Source of the DNA: Sclerotiophoma versabilis
Taxonomy: Eukaryota; Ascomycota; Dothideomycetes; Pleosporales; Didymellaceae
Direction: 5' to 3'
DNA: 64,000 nt
NCBI GenBank assembly: GCA_012274445.1
Contig: JAAROD010000044.1
Location: 868,001 to 932,000, forward strand
In this document: positions 23,059 through 33,859 of the stretch, piece after piece
Numbering within the stretch: position 1 is the first letter of the stretch
Layout of the letters: every line of letters starts with the position of its first letter
The notes under the pieces: model-generated
Databases searched by the model: none
Told to the model about the DNA's origin: nothing
What the model saw: only the letters and a program-made list of their open reading frames with translations
Translations under genes and position numbers: made by a program

Positions 23059-24456
23059 ATGGACGGCGGACCCGTTGAATCCCTTGCCACTGAGACTCAG
23101 ATTCCTTTCCAGCTTCGCCAGAGGATGTTGAATCGTGCAGCAACCTTTGCTGAGGGCGCGCAGCCCTCATCTACTCGCCCTCTTCGACGCCGTAGCTCTC
23201 TACTCTCCGACCTGTCAGACACGCGACACTCGACTCAGTCCTCAACCGACAACCTCCTCAGAAACACGGATGCCTATGATAAGGTCACATCTTTGGAAGA
23301 GGGAAACTATTGGCTATCCAGCCCTGTGATCTTTGCCATATTCCCCGCCGTTGGCGGACTGCTCTACCAAAATGGAGCTGCTGTCCTGACTGATCTCTTC
23401 ACTCTGGGCCTGGCGTCGTGGTTCCTGCACTGGTGTTGTACATTTCCATGGTATGAACCACGTATTCAGGTTCTTCGAGGGGTGACTAACTAAATGCACA
23501 GGACTTGGTATCATTCAGCGCAGCAGCGGCGGTATATCGAACCCGACGACGCCCAGTTCGATGACACAATTCACGAAGAAGAGGATGAAGATAGCGTCAA
23601 CGAACACGAGGACAACACAGACTCGGTACCAGAGGACTCGAAAGCGAAAGAGCGAGTGGGGGCGACCACTACTACATTTGCACAGCTCGAAGCTAGCCAA
23701 ACTTTGAAGAGGCAAGAACGAATGGCGTTCGCTGCATGCTTTCTCGGCCCTTTGGCTGGAGCATACCTCCTTCATACCATTCGTGGGCAGCTCAAGGTCA
23801 CAGAGGGGCTGGTGTCCGACTACAACCTCACCATATTCGTCATGGTTGCAGAGCTCCGACCGATTGCACGCCTCATGAAGATGCAAGAAGAGCGCATGTT
23901 TCACCTTCAGCGTATCGTTAAGACAGACGTTCAGGATTCGGTGAACCCCAGCGACACACAGGCTATATCACAGCGACTGTCAGAGCTGGAAGGCAGATTG
24001 AGCAAAACAACAACAAACAACGATTTCGAGACGTCGCGGGTTGCTGCGGAAGTGCGACAGGGCCTACAAGCACAACTAGATGCTATTACAAGAGCCATTC
24101 GGCGCTACGAGAAGAGGTCGGCTGCGCAGACCATACAGATCGAGGCACGCTTTCAAGAAGTCGATCTGCGGCTGAAAGATGCTTTGTCACTAGCAGCCGC
24201 AGCAGCACGAACAGGGCAACGTCCGGGCATTGTATCCAGTGTCATCAGCTGGTCTGTCAATCTCGTCAATGACGTTCTGCAGACAGTATGGGACATCGCT
24301 CTGTATCCTCTTCGGACCGCCCTTGCTGTAGCGGTCACGGTCAAGTCGTACTTTGTTAAAGACGAAGACCGCCAGTCGCGAAGACGAGTGAAAGGACAAT
24401 CGAACGGCCATTCATCAATATCGACGTCTAGGATGCATTCGAAAAGTACACGCTGA
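23059..24456 (+). CDS. Uncharacterised membrane protein with coiled coil
   Basis: Exons 23059-23450 and 23502-24456 encode 448 residues; I do not recognise a named family. After a basic Ser/Arg-rich N-terminus come one or two hydrophobic helices (SPVIFAIFPAVGGLLYQNGA; TLGLASWFLHWCCTFPW). An acidic linker follows (HEEEDEDSVNEHEDN), then a further membrane segment (AFAACFLGPLAGAYLLHTI). Next is a helical, probably coiled-coil region of about 120 residues (SQRLSELEGRLSKT; RQGLQAQLDAITRAIRRYEK) and a C-terminal amphipathic or hydrophobic stretch (NLVNDVLQTVWDIALYPLRT) with a basic tail. The splice joins FPW to TWYHSAQQRRYI through a 51-nt intron with a GACTAAC branch site. The codon pattern and clean splice support a real gene. 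An organelle-membrane scaffold or tether role is a guess only. An upstream non-ATG extension was ignored. Confidence 0.8.
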
Positions 24457-24861
24457 TATAGCGCTTGTTGAGACCTAATACACCTATCTCTCTGCTTACA
24501 CTTGATGTCCTATGCTCTCCTGCTTGAGTTATTGACATGTAGACAGTATTGCCAAAGTTGTAGTTCTGAGTCATTCACGATATCTCCAGATCTACGTATA
24601 GGAGTACAGCTTATCTCAGGCCCACAGCCCCTGTAGCTTTTCATGACGAACGTGGTCCGACAGCGGCACCCTCGGGTTCTTCGCATCCAGTAATCCGAAC
24701 CTAGACAGTGTCAAGTAATCGCTCATTGCTACCCCGCCCCCACCATAGGAGCTGTAACCAAGTACAAGATGGCAGTGTCGCGTCCTAGATGTTTCTGTTG
24801 TCTGCTTTTGACTTTGAGATTTATTCACCTTGCCATTTTTGGGTAGTTACGCGTCCTTAGC
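24457..24861. other. Intergenic (tandem genes, same strand)
   Basis: 405 bp between the orphan membrane protein and the hydrolase, both on the plus strand. Contains a 3' UTR and the hydrolase promoter. Nothing else seen. Confidence 0.55.
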
Positions 24862-26018
24862 ATGTCTCTGCAATCAGATCTCACCATCGACGCGTCCAAG
24901 TTTGAGCGCAAGCTTATCGACAAACAGACAGAAGAATTCAATGAGAAGTTGATCAAGATCTGGGCGGATGGGCCCAGATGGTATGAGGTAGGATTCCAAT
25001 GGATTTCAATGAAGTTCAACGTTGGACTTAGCTGACCAAGACAGGTCGGCGCAGAAGAATACCGCAAGCTTCGCTGGGAAGGCAAGACACCGCTTCCAAA
25101 ACCTGTTGTTCTGCCCGAAGGCATCAATGGCAGCATACCGTCGCGCGAGCCTGGTCGAGAGATTCCGTACCGTGTATTTAAGCCTGCTGGCGGGGTGAGC
25201 AGGGGGATTCATCTGCACATCCATGGAGGAGGATGGGTGTTGCAATCAGAGCATTAGTACGCCTTGTTATGAAGATGGGCAGTGGGTTTAACTCATTGAT
25301 GACAGCCAGGACACATACCTCAAATACATGGCCGACCACTACGAGCTGACAGTCTTCTCTGTCGGGTACAGACTCGCGCCCGAGCACCCCTGGCCTGCAG
25401 GAGGGGAAGACTGTTACGACGCTGCCGAATGGCTAGTGAAGAACGGACCATCAGTGTTTGGTGGAGAGCTGATGTTCACCGGTGGAGAGGTATGCTGCCA
25501 CGCTTAGCCCAGGACACACTACTAAGCCCTCTCAGTCTGCCGGTGGCCACCTCGCCTGTCTCGTAGCCTTCCACCTCCTCTCCTCAATCCCCACATTCGC
25601 CTTCCGCGGCCTGCTCCTCCACTTTGGCTGCTACGATCTCTCTGGCTTCCTGCCGCACGTGGAGCACCACGAGAAGCACCTCGTTATCGACCACGATGTC
25701 ATGGCGGCATACATCAAGGCGTTGCTTCCCAACACAACCATGGAGCAGCGCCGCGATCCCAGCATATCGCCCTTCTTCAAGGACATCAGGGGGTTGAAGC
25801 TGCCGCCAGCGCTGTTCACGTGCGGCAGCGAGGACCCACTGCTCGACGATACGGTGTTCATGGGGGCCAAGTGGCAGATGTGGGGCCATGAGGCGGTGGT
25901 GAAGATCTACAACGGGGCGCCGCACGGGTTCATTGGGAATCCAGTGGGCACGATTAAGAGCGTGGAGGAGGGGTTGCAGGACAGTGTGGCATTTGTGAAG
26001 GCTAAGATTGGGGCGTAA
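24862..26018 (+). CDS. Alpha/beta hydrolase fold-3 (HSL/arylacetamide deacetylase type)
   Basis: Four exons, 24862-24987, 25045-25256, 25306-25489 and 25536-26018, encode 334 residues. Joined exons give the oxyanion-hole motif HGGGW (102-106), SVGYRLAPEHPWPAG, and the nucleophile elbow GESAGG. The Ser of that elbow (175) is the first codon of exon 4, so an intron splits the catalytic motif. The likely acid is Asp in CGSEDPLLDD and the His is in GAPHGF. These motifs define the hormone-sensitive-lipase-like family, which hydrolyses carboxyl esters; the natural substrate is unknown. No signal peptide is evident, so a cytosolic location is likely. Introns are 57, 49 and 46 nt. The second was placed so that SEHY continues as QDTYLKYMAD; without it, the frame ends at TAG two codons on. 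A similar-strand P5B ATPase gene follows. Confidence 0.9.
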
Positions 26019-26033
26019 CTCTATCACGTGCAA

Positions 26034-26127
26034 GTCGATAGCTGTGTACGAAGACATTGTGTGCCAGTCGATAGCTGACCAAGACATAATGTGCCAGTCA
26101 ATAGCTGTGTACCAAGACTCGATGCAC
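26034..26127. repeat. Imperfect three-copy tandem repeat (30-33 bp units)
   Basis: Three successive units begin GTCGATAGCTG, GTCGATAGCTG and GTCAATAGCTG, and the first two end ..GTGCCA. Unit spans are 26034-26066, 26067-26096 and 26097-26127. They differ by small substitutions and a 3-bp length change. The array sits right after the hydrolase stop and before the P5B ATPase start, in a 317-bp intergenic region. Confidence 0.8.
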
Positions 26128-26335
26128 CTCAGCTCGCTGTGTTCTTACGGGCGTCTCGTTGTCCAGACGCTCGGATTGAGTTGGCCAGACGTCGGTGCGC
26201 GCTAACGAGGGCATACAGGACCCCTGCACGGGTTGAGCTTGCGATGTCATCGCTACCTGTGCGCGCCGGCGGCGGCCTCCAGGTTTTCTCCACAACCGCC
26301 ATGCGCTGACAGCAACACCTCGACTGCGCGTTACC

Positions 26336-29300
26336 ATGGCAGCAAACGGGAGCCCCGAGCGGCGCCGGCGGAGCATGGGCATGTACCGGCGCGAGTCCAA
26401 CATGAGCGAGTATGGCGTCGGGCAGACATGGCGGGTGAGAGACGACGGCTGATGCAGTGCAGCGCCCCCAGCTTCATGGAAGACGTCGAGATGGCGCAGG
26501 ACGAGGTAGAGCTCCAATCCGTGCTTCCCCAGCGCGCCCGCCCTGGCACAACTGACGCCAGGATCCAGATCTTCGCCGGCCCGGGCATGAGCGAGAGCGT
26601 GCCGACGAGCGTGTCCGCCTTCTCGCACCGCCGCCGCGAGCGCGCCGACAGCAGCGCCAGCCTCACCAGCTTTGCCTACTACGACGAAGACCAGGACAGC
26701 GACCCGGAGCTGGACGAGGAGGCGGTTGCGGACATGGGCGACGACGAGCTCGAGTACCACGGCTACACGGCCGACGAGCTCGAGGACCGGGCCCGCGACC
26801 TCGAGGCCGGCCTGGGCACCCCGCCGTCGCTGTCGCCCTCGCCCTCGCCCTCGCCCTCGCGCAGGCGGTCGAGCGCGAGCAGGAGCCGTCGCAGCGTCGA
26901 CCGTCCGCTGCTGCGCCGCCACTCGAGCGCGAGCAGCGCCGGCTCCGGCAGCTGGCGGGGCCGCCGCTCCAACCAGAAGATCTACATCATGACCGAGGAC
27001 CTGACCATTGTCGTCGCCGGCTTCCGGACCTCGCCCGTCGGCTTCGCCGTCTACTCGCTGCTCTGCACCGCCACCCTGGGCCTCGCCTGGCTGCTGCTCC
27101 GGTGGATGCCGCGCTGGCAGGTCGCGCTGACGGGCAGGACCACCGCCCTCAAGGACGCCGACTGGGTCGTCATCGAGAACCAGTGGGGCGAGTTCGCCGT
27201 CCAGCACGTCAACAAGCAGCCCTACGGCCGCTCGCTCACCACCGTCTTCGGCGACTCGGAGAAGAAGCGCCGCGGCGACTGGGACGAGGACGAGGACCCG
27301 CTGATCAAGGAGCTGCGCTGCCTGGACTACCGCTACATCCGCTTCGTCTACCATCCCATCAAGGACAAGTTCGTCCTCGCCAACACCTGGAAGGACCCCG
27401 CCTGGACCCACGTCACTGCGCTGCGCGAGGGTCTCGACAACGAAGAGCGCGACTACCGTGAGCTCGTCTTCGGCAAGAACCAGATCGATATTGCTGAGAA
27501 GTCTCTGAGCCAGCTGCTTGTCGACGAAGTCTTCCATCCCTTCTACGTCTTCCAGATCGCCAGTCTGTTCCTCTGGTCTGTGGACGAGTACTACTACTAT
27601 GCCGCTGCCATCTTCCTGATCTCCGTCATCAGCATCACCACCACCCTCATCGAGACCAAGGCGACCATGAAGCGCCTGCGTGAGGTTTCCAAGTTCGAGT
27701 GCGAGATTCGAGTCCTGCGCAGCGGCTTCTGGACCCATGTCGATTCCAGCGAGCTGGTGCCTGGAGACGTCTACGAGGTTACCGACCCCGCGCTCACCCA
27801 GTTCCCCTGCGACAGTCTGCTGCTCTCTGGAGACTGCATTGTCAACGAGAGTATGCTGACTGGTGAGTCCATTCCCGTTTCAAAGATCCCTGTCACCAAT
27901 CACTCGCTGGACCTCCTCGATCTCAGCGCTTCCGCTGTTCACCCCGAAGTTGCGCGACACATGCTGTTCTCAGGTACCAAGATCATCCGCGCTCGTCGAC
28001 CGCACGAGGATCATGATGACGACGAAGCTGCAGCTCTGGCTATGGTTGTTCGCACTGGGTTCAACACGACCAAGGGCGCTCTGGTACGATCCATGCTGTT
28101 CCCCAAACCGTCAGGCTTCAAGTTCTACCGCGACTCCTTCCGGTACATCTCTGTCATGGCTATGATTGCTATGATTGGATTCGTCGCATCCTTCATCAAT
28201 TTCGTCCACCTTGGCCTTGCCTGGCATCTGATCGTCGTCCGCGCCCTGGACTTGATCACCATCGTTGTACCTCCCGCCCTGCCTGCCACCCTCACTATCG
28301 GCACCTCTTTCGCCCTGTCACGTCTCAAGCAGAAGCAGATTTTCTGCATCAGCCCGCAACGCGTCAATGTCGGTGGCAAGCTCGATGTAGTATGCTTTGA
28401 CAAGACTGGAACACTCACCGAAGAAGGTCTTGACGTCTTGGGTGTTCGTGTCGTCGAACGGCCAAGGAACAGGTTCAGTGAAATCCTGGCTGATCCCTAT
28501 GATATCTTGCCTGCATCGCACCACGATCGCGATCCGACCGTCGAATACATCGCACACAAGACCATTTTGTACACCATGGCTACGTGCCACTCGCTGCGCA
28601 AGATTGACGATGAGCTTGTTGGTGACCCTCTGGATGTCAAGATGTTCGACTTCACCGGCTGGAGCTACGAAGAAGGCGAGGGGTCAGGCAACAGTGACGA
28701 CGAGCCGGAACAGAAGCTGTCACCGTCTGTCGCCCGCCCGCCCCCGGGACGCGAGTACGATCTTGACGATGCCGAAGACGACAGCCGCAAACCCGTTGAG
28801 CTCGGCGTGCTGCGGCAGTTTGAATTTGTATCGCAGCTCCGCAGAGCCAGTGTCATCGTGCGCCGCTTCGGCTCCAAGAGCGGCGACATCTACGTCAAGG
28901 GCGCGCCCGAAGTCATGAAGGAGATCTGCCGCCCAGACAGCTTCCCCACTGACTACGAAGAGCTTTTGGCGTTCTATACCCACCGTGGCTTCCGTGTCAT
29001 CGCATGCGCCACCAAGTCTATTCCCAAGCTGAATTGGCTCAAGGTGCAGAAGATGAAGCGCGAGGAAGCAGAGAGCAACCTCGAGTTCATCGGCTTCATA
29101 GTCTTCGAGAACAAGCTGAAGGACAGCACTGCGCCTGTAATTGAAGAGCTGGAGCGCGCAAACATCCGCAAAGTCATGTGCACCGGCGACAACATCCTTA
29201 CCGCCATCAGCGTTGCCCGCGAATGCGGCCTAATCAACAAGACTGCACACTGCTTCGTCCCGCACTTTGCAGAAGGCGACTCCCGCAATCCCTTGTCTAA

Positions 29301-30486
29301 ACTCTCATGGGAGTCTGTCGACGACCCAGTCTTCAAACTTGATGAAAACAGTCTCAAACCGCTCCCGCCGCCTCCAGAAGCCGACGTCTCCCTCCCCTAC
29401 GATGTGTCAAACTTGCGCAACTACTCCTTAGCTGTGTCGGGAGATGTCTTCCGCTGGATCATTGATTTTGCGTCTGAAGCCGTGCTGCGCGAGATGCTCG
29501 TTGCCGGGCAGGTCTTCGCACGCATGTCTCCCGATGAGAAACACGAACTCGTTGAAAAACTGCAGTCAATCGACTATTGCGTGGGTTTCTGCGGCGATGG
29601 CGCAAACGACTGCGGTGCGCTGAAAGCCGCAGACGTCGGCATCAGCTTGTCCGAGGCAGAAGCGTCTGTCGCTGCGCCGTTCACGAGTCGCCAATTCGAC
29701 ATCTCGTGCGTCCCGCAGGTCATCAAAGAGGGCAGAGCCGCGCTGGTCACGAGCTTCAGCTGCTTCAAGTACATGTCTCTGTACTCTGCGATCCAGTTCT
29801 GCTCCGTCTCGTTCCTGTATGCATCGGCAAGTAACCTGGGCGACTTCCAGTTCCTCTTCATCGACCTTGCGCTCATCCTCCCCATTGCCATCTTCATGGG
29901 CTGGAGCGCTGCACACCCGATTCTCTCCCGCAAACGCCCCACTGCCAACCTCGTCAGCCGCAAAGTCCTCACCCCACTGCTCGGGCAGATGGTGCTCTGC
30001 ATCCTCACCCAGTACCTTGCGTACCACTTTGTCAAACAGCAGGAGTGGTACCAGCCCCCTGTGCTTGACCCCGAGCACTCCAACTCCCTGAACAGCCAGA
30101 ACACAGCGCTGTTCCTGGTATCGTGCTTCCAGTACATTCTCTCCGCCGTCGTCCTCAGCGTCGGGCGTCCCTACCGCGAGCCCATGAGCCGCAACCTGCC
30201 GTTCATCTCGACCATTTTCCTCGCACTGGCGCTGAGCACCTACATGCTGTTCGACCCGGCGGACTGGGTCATGTCCGTCATGGAGCTCACAGACATGGAC
30301 GTGCCGTTCAAGGTGTTTTTGCTCATGCTCGGGCTTGGAAACTTTGCCGTCGCGTATCTGGCCGAGCATCTGCTGTTGCCTGGGCTGGCGAAGTGGATCG
30401 GCGTCGTGAAGGTCAAGGTAGGCGGCGAGAAGTGGGCGAAGAAGAGGAAAGAGTACAAAGTCATTCAGGCGAGCATGATGATATGA
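26336..30486 (+). CDS. ypk9: P5B-type P-type ATPase (Ypk9/ATP13A2-like)
   Basis: Exons 26336-26409 and 26463-30486 encode 1365 residues. The start MAANGSPERRRRSMGMYRRE runs into a TGA unless a 53-nt intron (GTATGG...GTGCAG, CTGAT branch) is removed. Splicing then gives SNMSDAPSFMEDVEMAQDEV. Motifs: TGES in the actuator domain (491-494), PPALP in helix M4 (628-632; typical of P5B, whereas P5A has PPELP), phosphorylated Asp671 in DKTGTLT, and GDGAND (1069-1074). The N-terminus is acidic and Ser/Pro-rich with an SPSPSPSPSR run, then a membrane-inserting hydrophobic region (VGFAVYSLLCTATLGLAWLL). P5B pumps act at vacuole or lysosome membranes and are linked to polyamine export and metal tolerance; this is family knowledge. 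GC content is high in the first kilobase. The frame is open upstream of the ATG and through the intron, which misleads ORF-based start calling. Confidence 0.94.
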
Positions 30487-31196
30487 TAGCATTGTGGAAG
30501 AAGACGTGTAGCGTGTAGAAAAAGCAGGAGCAAGCCATCTCCACGCTACACACACACACACTTTGAAGACCCATAGAGTTATACAAAGCCCCAAGTGCGT
30601 GGTAAGAAGTAGAGCAAGCGCAGCGCATTAGAATTGTAGAATCATCATCATCTTCAACAACACCTAGGCAAGACGAGCAAGGATCTCCCACTACTCAAAG
30701 CAGAGCCTGTAGATGGAACAATAATAATAAAAACGCTCAATACATGCTTTCAACCCTTCTCCACTGCACTCCGCAAAAGCTCGTCATAATGCCCATGTAC
30801 GTACTGCATCGCATCCCTCTGTTTTAGTTTCAAACTCCACCTCTTCACGCCCCTCTTGGTCCGGCAAGCAAGTCCGGCAGGCAAGTCCAGCAAGCCCAGT
30901 CCTTGAACCCCCTCATCTCCACCCGTGCTGCAGTGTAGCGGAGGGCGCGCAAAAACGCCCAAAGTATGTGTGTATAATCCTAGCTGAACCAAACTGTGGC
31001 TTGAACAGTATTACGATACGAAGTGCAGTGTTGACGTGGGAGGCGGCGGGGTGGGGGGCCGCGTAGGCAGCAGAGGGAGTGCGGTGTGGCTGGTGGGCAA
31101 GCCGGGGTTGTACAAGGTAGGCGATACGCTTGCATGCAGCGGGAAGTGGATGGATACCGTCTTAGATGGGTGAGTGGGTGGGTGGGGACTGCGAGG

Positions 31197-31272
31197 TATG
31201 GCATGGCATGGCAATGGCAATGGCAAGACAAGACTATGCATGGCAAGACAAGATAAGACAAGACAAGACAAG
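31197..31272. repeat. Compound microsatellite (ATGGC / AATGGC / AAGAC units)
   Basis: Consecutive short tandem blocks: ATGGC repeats, then AATGGC repeats, then AAGAC repeats interrupted once by CTATGCATGGC and once by a shifted unit. Read directly from the sequence; non-coding position between two genes. Confidence 0.85.
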
Positions 31273-31598
31273 GATAAGGTATCCGTTCAAAGACCCGAAG
31301 ACGTTAGGATGAGATGCAGGGCCCACCGAGAGGGAGACAGCGTGTCTGTTGAAGCGTGATGGGAAGAATGTAAGAATCCTAAATTAAATACTTACACGAC
31401 GCTGTACTTGGGTAAACTTATGCCGCCAAACCCCCCCCCCCCTCCCCTCAAAACAGCAAAAAGCAAGCAAAAGAGCGAGGTGTACACCCCAGTGCTAATC
31501 AAGATGCCCAACAAAATAGTACAAAAAATAAAAATAAAATTGGTCTTGTCTCGAACTTCAGAACCTACAAACCGCCCTCAGATATTGAGATGAAAAGT

Positions 31599-31619
31599 AA
31601 AAAAAAAAAAAAAAAAAAA
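31599..31619. repeat. 21-base poly(A) run
   Basis: Uninterrupted A homopolymer, preceded by TGAAAAGT. Length may be imprecise in short-read assemblies. Confidence 0.8.
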
Positions 31620-31964
31620 GTGGAGAGATAGAAACAAGTCTGATCCGATCGATGTGTATTCATAATGCTTTTCTTCTCTTCGATAACCAAATTGCAGCAA
31701 AATGCCGGTAAATAGAATTGGGGCAGCGGGCCCAATGTAGCTGTAAGCTGAGCTGTAGTATACTGATTCTCTACCCTCGTGGCATCATTCTTCATATGCG
31801 TCGTACGTCGTAAAGTCAATCCTGTGCTGTGGGTGCCGGAAGTTTGGCCGTAAACGTCATCGTCTTCATAGTGGGTTGTTCGCAAATCGTGTCGATTTAA
31901 TGAGCGGTGGGTGCGTTACGTTGTTGTGCCGTGGATCGTGGTGAATGCATGGTGTATAAGATGC

Positions 31965-33859
31965 TCACTGGCCAACAAGAATCTCAACGTTCGATTGTGA
32001 GGAGAGCTCATCGCTACCGCGGCCCTGGTGGCCATTCTGACGTGGGCGGCTGAAGCCTTGGCCTCGTTCTGGAAGCGGGCCGCGAGGTTGCCTTGATGGA
32101 CGGTCGTCGTAGTTGGAGCTAAAGGCGCGGTGGCCGCCAATAGGACCGGGGTTCTCCCAAGATGTCATCTGGCGGAGCGAACGGGGGCTGCTGCTCTGCC
32201 CATAAGATTGGGCTCCAAGTGCCATGCGGCTCATTTCCCTCTCAAGCAGGCCGTCATCACGCTGCGACATGGAGCTTGCTGTCGGTGTACCGTTGGGGTT
32301 TGTGTTGCTGCCGCTGAAGCCAAGACCTTCCAGAGAGATGCCTCCAGGACGTCCGACTGGGTGGCTTGCTGTTGAGGGTGCTGGCGAAGGGGTGTAAGAC
32401 CGGAGGTCCGCGTACGACTTGGCGCCGCGAAGGTTGGGTACCGCGTTCAGGCCGCCTGGGGAATCCGGGAAGCCAAGCAGACCCGAAGCCTGCCTGCCGA
32501 AGGCGTTGTAGAAGCCTTCAGATGCGCGAACATCACTGAAGTCAGTGGTTGCAGCGCGGTTGAGACCGCGACGTCCCGGTTGTTCGGTGGGATGGCTGGT
32601 GGGCATCTGAGGCATAGGCGGGCTTAGGCCTTGGTTGTTGTGCACCTTGAAGATGTGCACCTGGCGGGTGTCGCCGGAGCCCTTGGATACGTGGGCCAGG
32701 TCAAGCTGGTGAGCCAGGGTGTGGATGATGCGGCGTTGAGGGGGCGACAGGGAAGGGGGGAAGGTCATGCTGTCGCGGTCGGGGGCCTCCTTGAAGAGAA
32801 GCAGCTGTGAGTAGAACTGCAAGATTTGTGGGTCGTTCAGATCAACGTCTACAGGGCCATTGGGGACGCGTTCGGATGCGCCGGCGAGCGACATACCGAT
32901 CTTCTGCTGGCGCATAGCCGAGACGGGCGATGGAGACGCCGCGGTCATGTGGGAGTGTGATGCCAGCGAGCCAAAGGAGGGCTGCTGGTGCAGTTGTCCT
33001 CCCAGCGGCCGGTGCTGCTCCTCGAGCTGACCTCGACGCTCACGCTTCTCACGCTCAATACGCTCGCGCTCAGCAAGCGGGAGCATCTTCTTGTACTCGA
33101 CGCGTAGCTTCCTGCCGTTCAGTTCGAAGTGGTTCATCGATTCGATGACGGCGGCGGTCTCCTCGGCGGTGGTGAAGTTGGCAAAAGCAAGGCCCCTGAA
33201 GACGCCGTTGTCGAAGTGGTAGTTGAAGGCGTAGGGCAGGGGCAGACGCAGGTCGGTCATCAGCTGCACCAGCTGCTCCTTCTTGACGGCAAAGGGGATG
33301 TTCTTGATGACGATGGCGGTGGGGATCAGCTCCTCGTCGACGTCGTGGCCGTAGGTGGTGTTGAGCATGGCGCTCGAGGCTCCGTTGCCCAGGCCGGGGA
33401 GGGCGAAGCTAGGCAGGCCCTGGGACGGGGGCGGCGGCGGCGGCGGCTCCATCCAGCCCTGCGGCGTGTCAGCGGTGTTGTTCAGAGCAGTGTGTTGGGG
33501 CAACGTACAGCAGGCAGGGCGCTGCGTGCGGCTCCGCGCGTCTGCGACTTCATGCGTTGGCCAGCAGCGCCGCCGAGCGAGCCCAGGCCGTTCTGGGCAA
33601 AGGCGTTCGAGTTCCAGCCCTGCTGCTGGGCCATGTCGTAGCCGTAGCCGGCGTGGACGGTGTTGGTGAGGCGGTCGTTGTAGCTGCGCGGCTGGTCGTA
33701 GGCGCGCTGGTGGTCGTCCTGCGGCGGGTACATGGCGCTCTGGCCGAGCTGCTGCTGGTAGGCGTCGAACTGGCGCGAGGGCATCCTGTTGAGGGTGCCC
33801 GGCTGGTTGCGGTGCGAGCCGGGCGACCGCGACGGGTGCTGGTCGTAGGCAGAGTACAT
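31965..33859 (-). CDS. pin4: Pin4-like RNA-binding protein (RRM + R3H)
   Basis: Exons 33859-33509 and 33458-31965 encode 614 residues. The first part is Gln/Ser/Tyr-rich (QRAYDQPRSYNDRLTNTVHA). After the splice comes a poly-Pro stretch (GWMEPPPPPPPSQG). The RRM (about 165-240) has RNP2 as TAIVIKNIPF and RNP1 as FRGLAFANF. It is followed by a Lys/Arg/Glu helix (LAERERIEREKRERRGQLEE) and an R3H domain about 70 residues further on, with RRIIHTLAHQLDLAHVSKG. RRM followed by R3H is the Pin4/Cip1-Cip2 organisation: RNA-binding regulators linked to cell cycle, DNA damage and mRNA stability in yeasts. The C-terminal third is disordered, ending in Arg/Gly-rich sequence. The start is the first true ATG (MYSAYDQHPSRSPG); an upstream GTG-initiated extension was discarded. 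The intron is 50 nt, GTACGT...CGCAG. Confidence 0.9.

Larger units (their letters stand above)
30487..31964. other. Convergent intergenic region with low-complexity DNA
   Basis: 1.48 kb between the stop codons of the P5B ATPase and the Pin4-like gene. Contains a microsatellite patch, a 12-base C run (31431-31442) and a 21-base A run (31599-31619). No gene seen. The A run lies on the side expected for the 3' UTR of the minus-strand gene, where it would read as a T tract. Confidence 0.65.

Noticed and set aside
26405..26435. 23-nt intron (GTGAGA to ATGCAG) in the P5B ATPase 5' end
   Set aside because: Keeps the frame but is far shorter than any other intron here; the 53-nt GTATGG...GTGCAG intron gives a better protein.
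26098..27738. 546-codon minus-strand open frame opposite the P5B ATPase
   Set aside because: Low-complexity Ala/Gly/Asp/Val-rich translation, exactly antisense to a GC-rich conserved exon; a shadow of codon bias.
29566..30594. 342-codon minus-strand open frame opposite the P5B ATPase 3' part
   Set aside because: Antisense to conserved transmembrane helices; no domain, no upstream exon.
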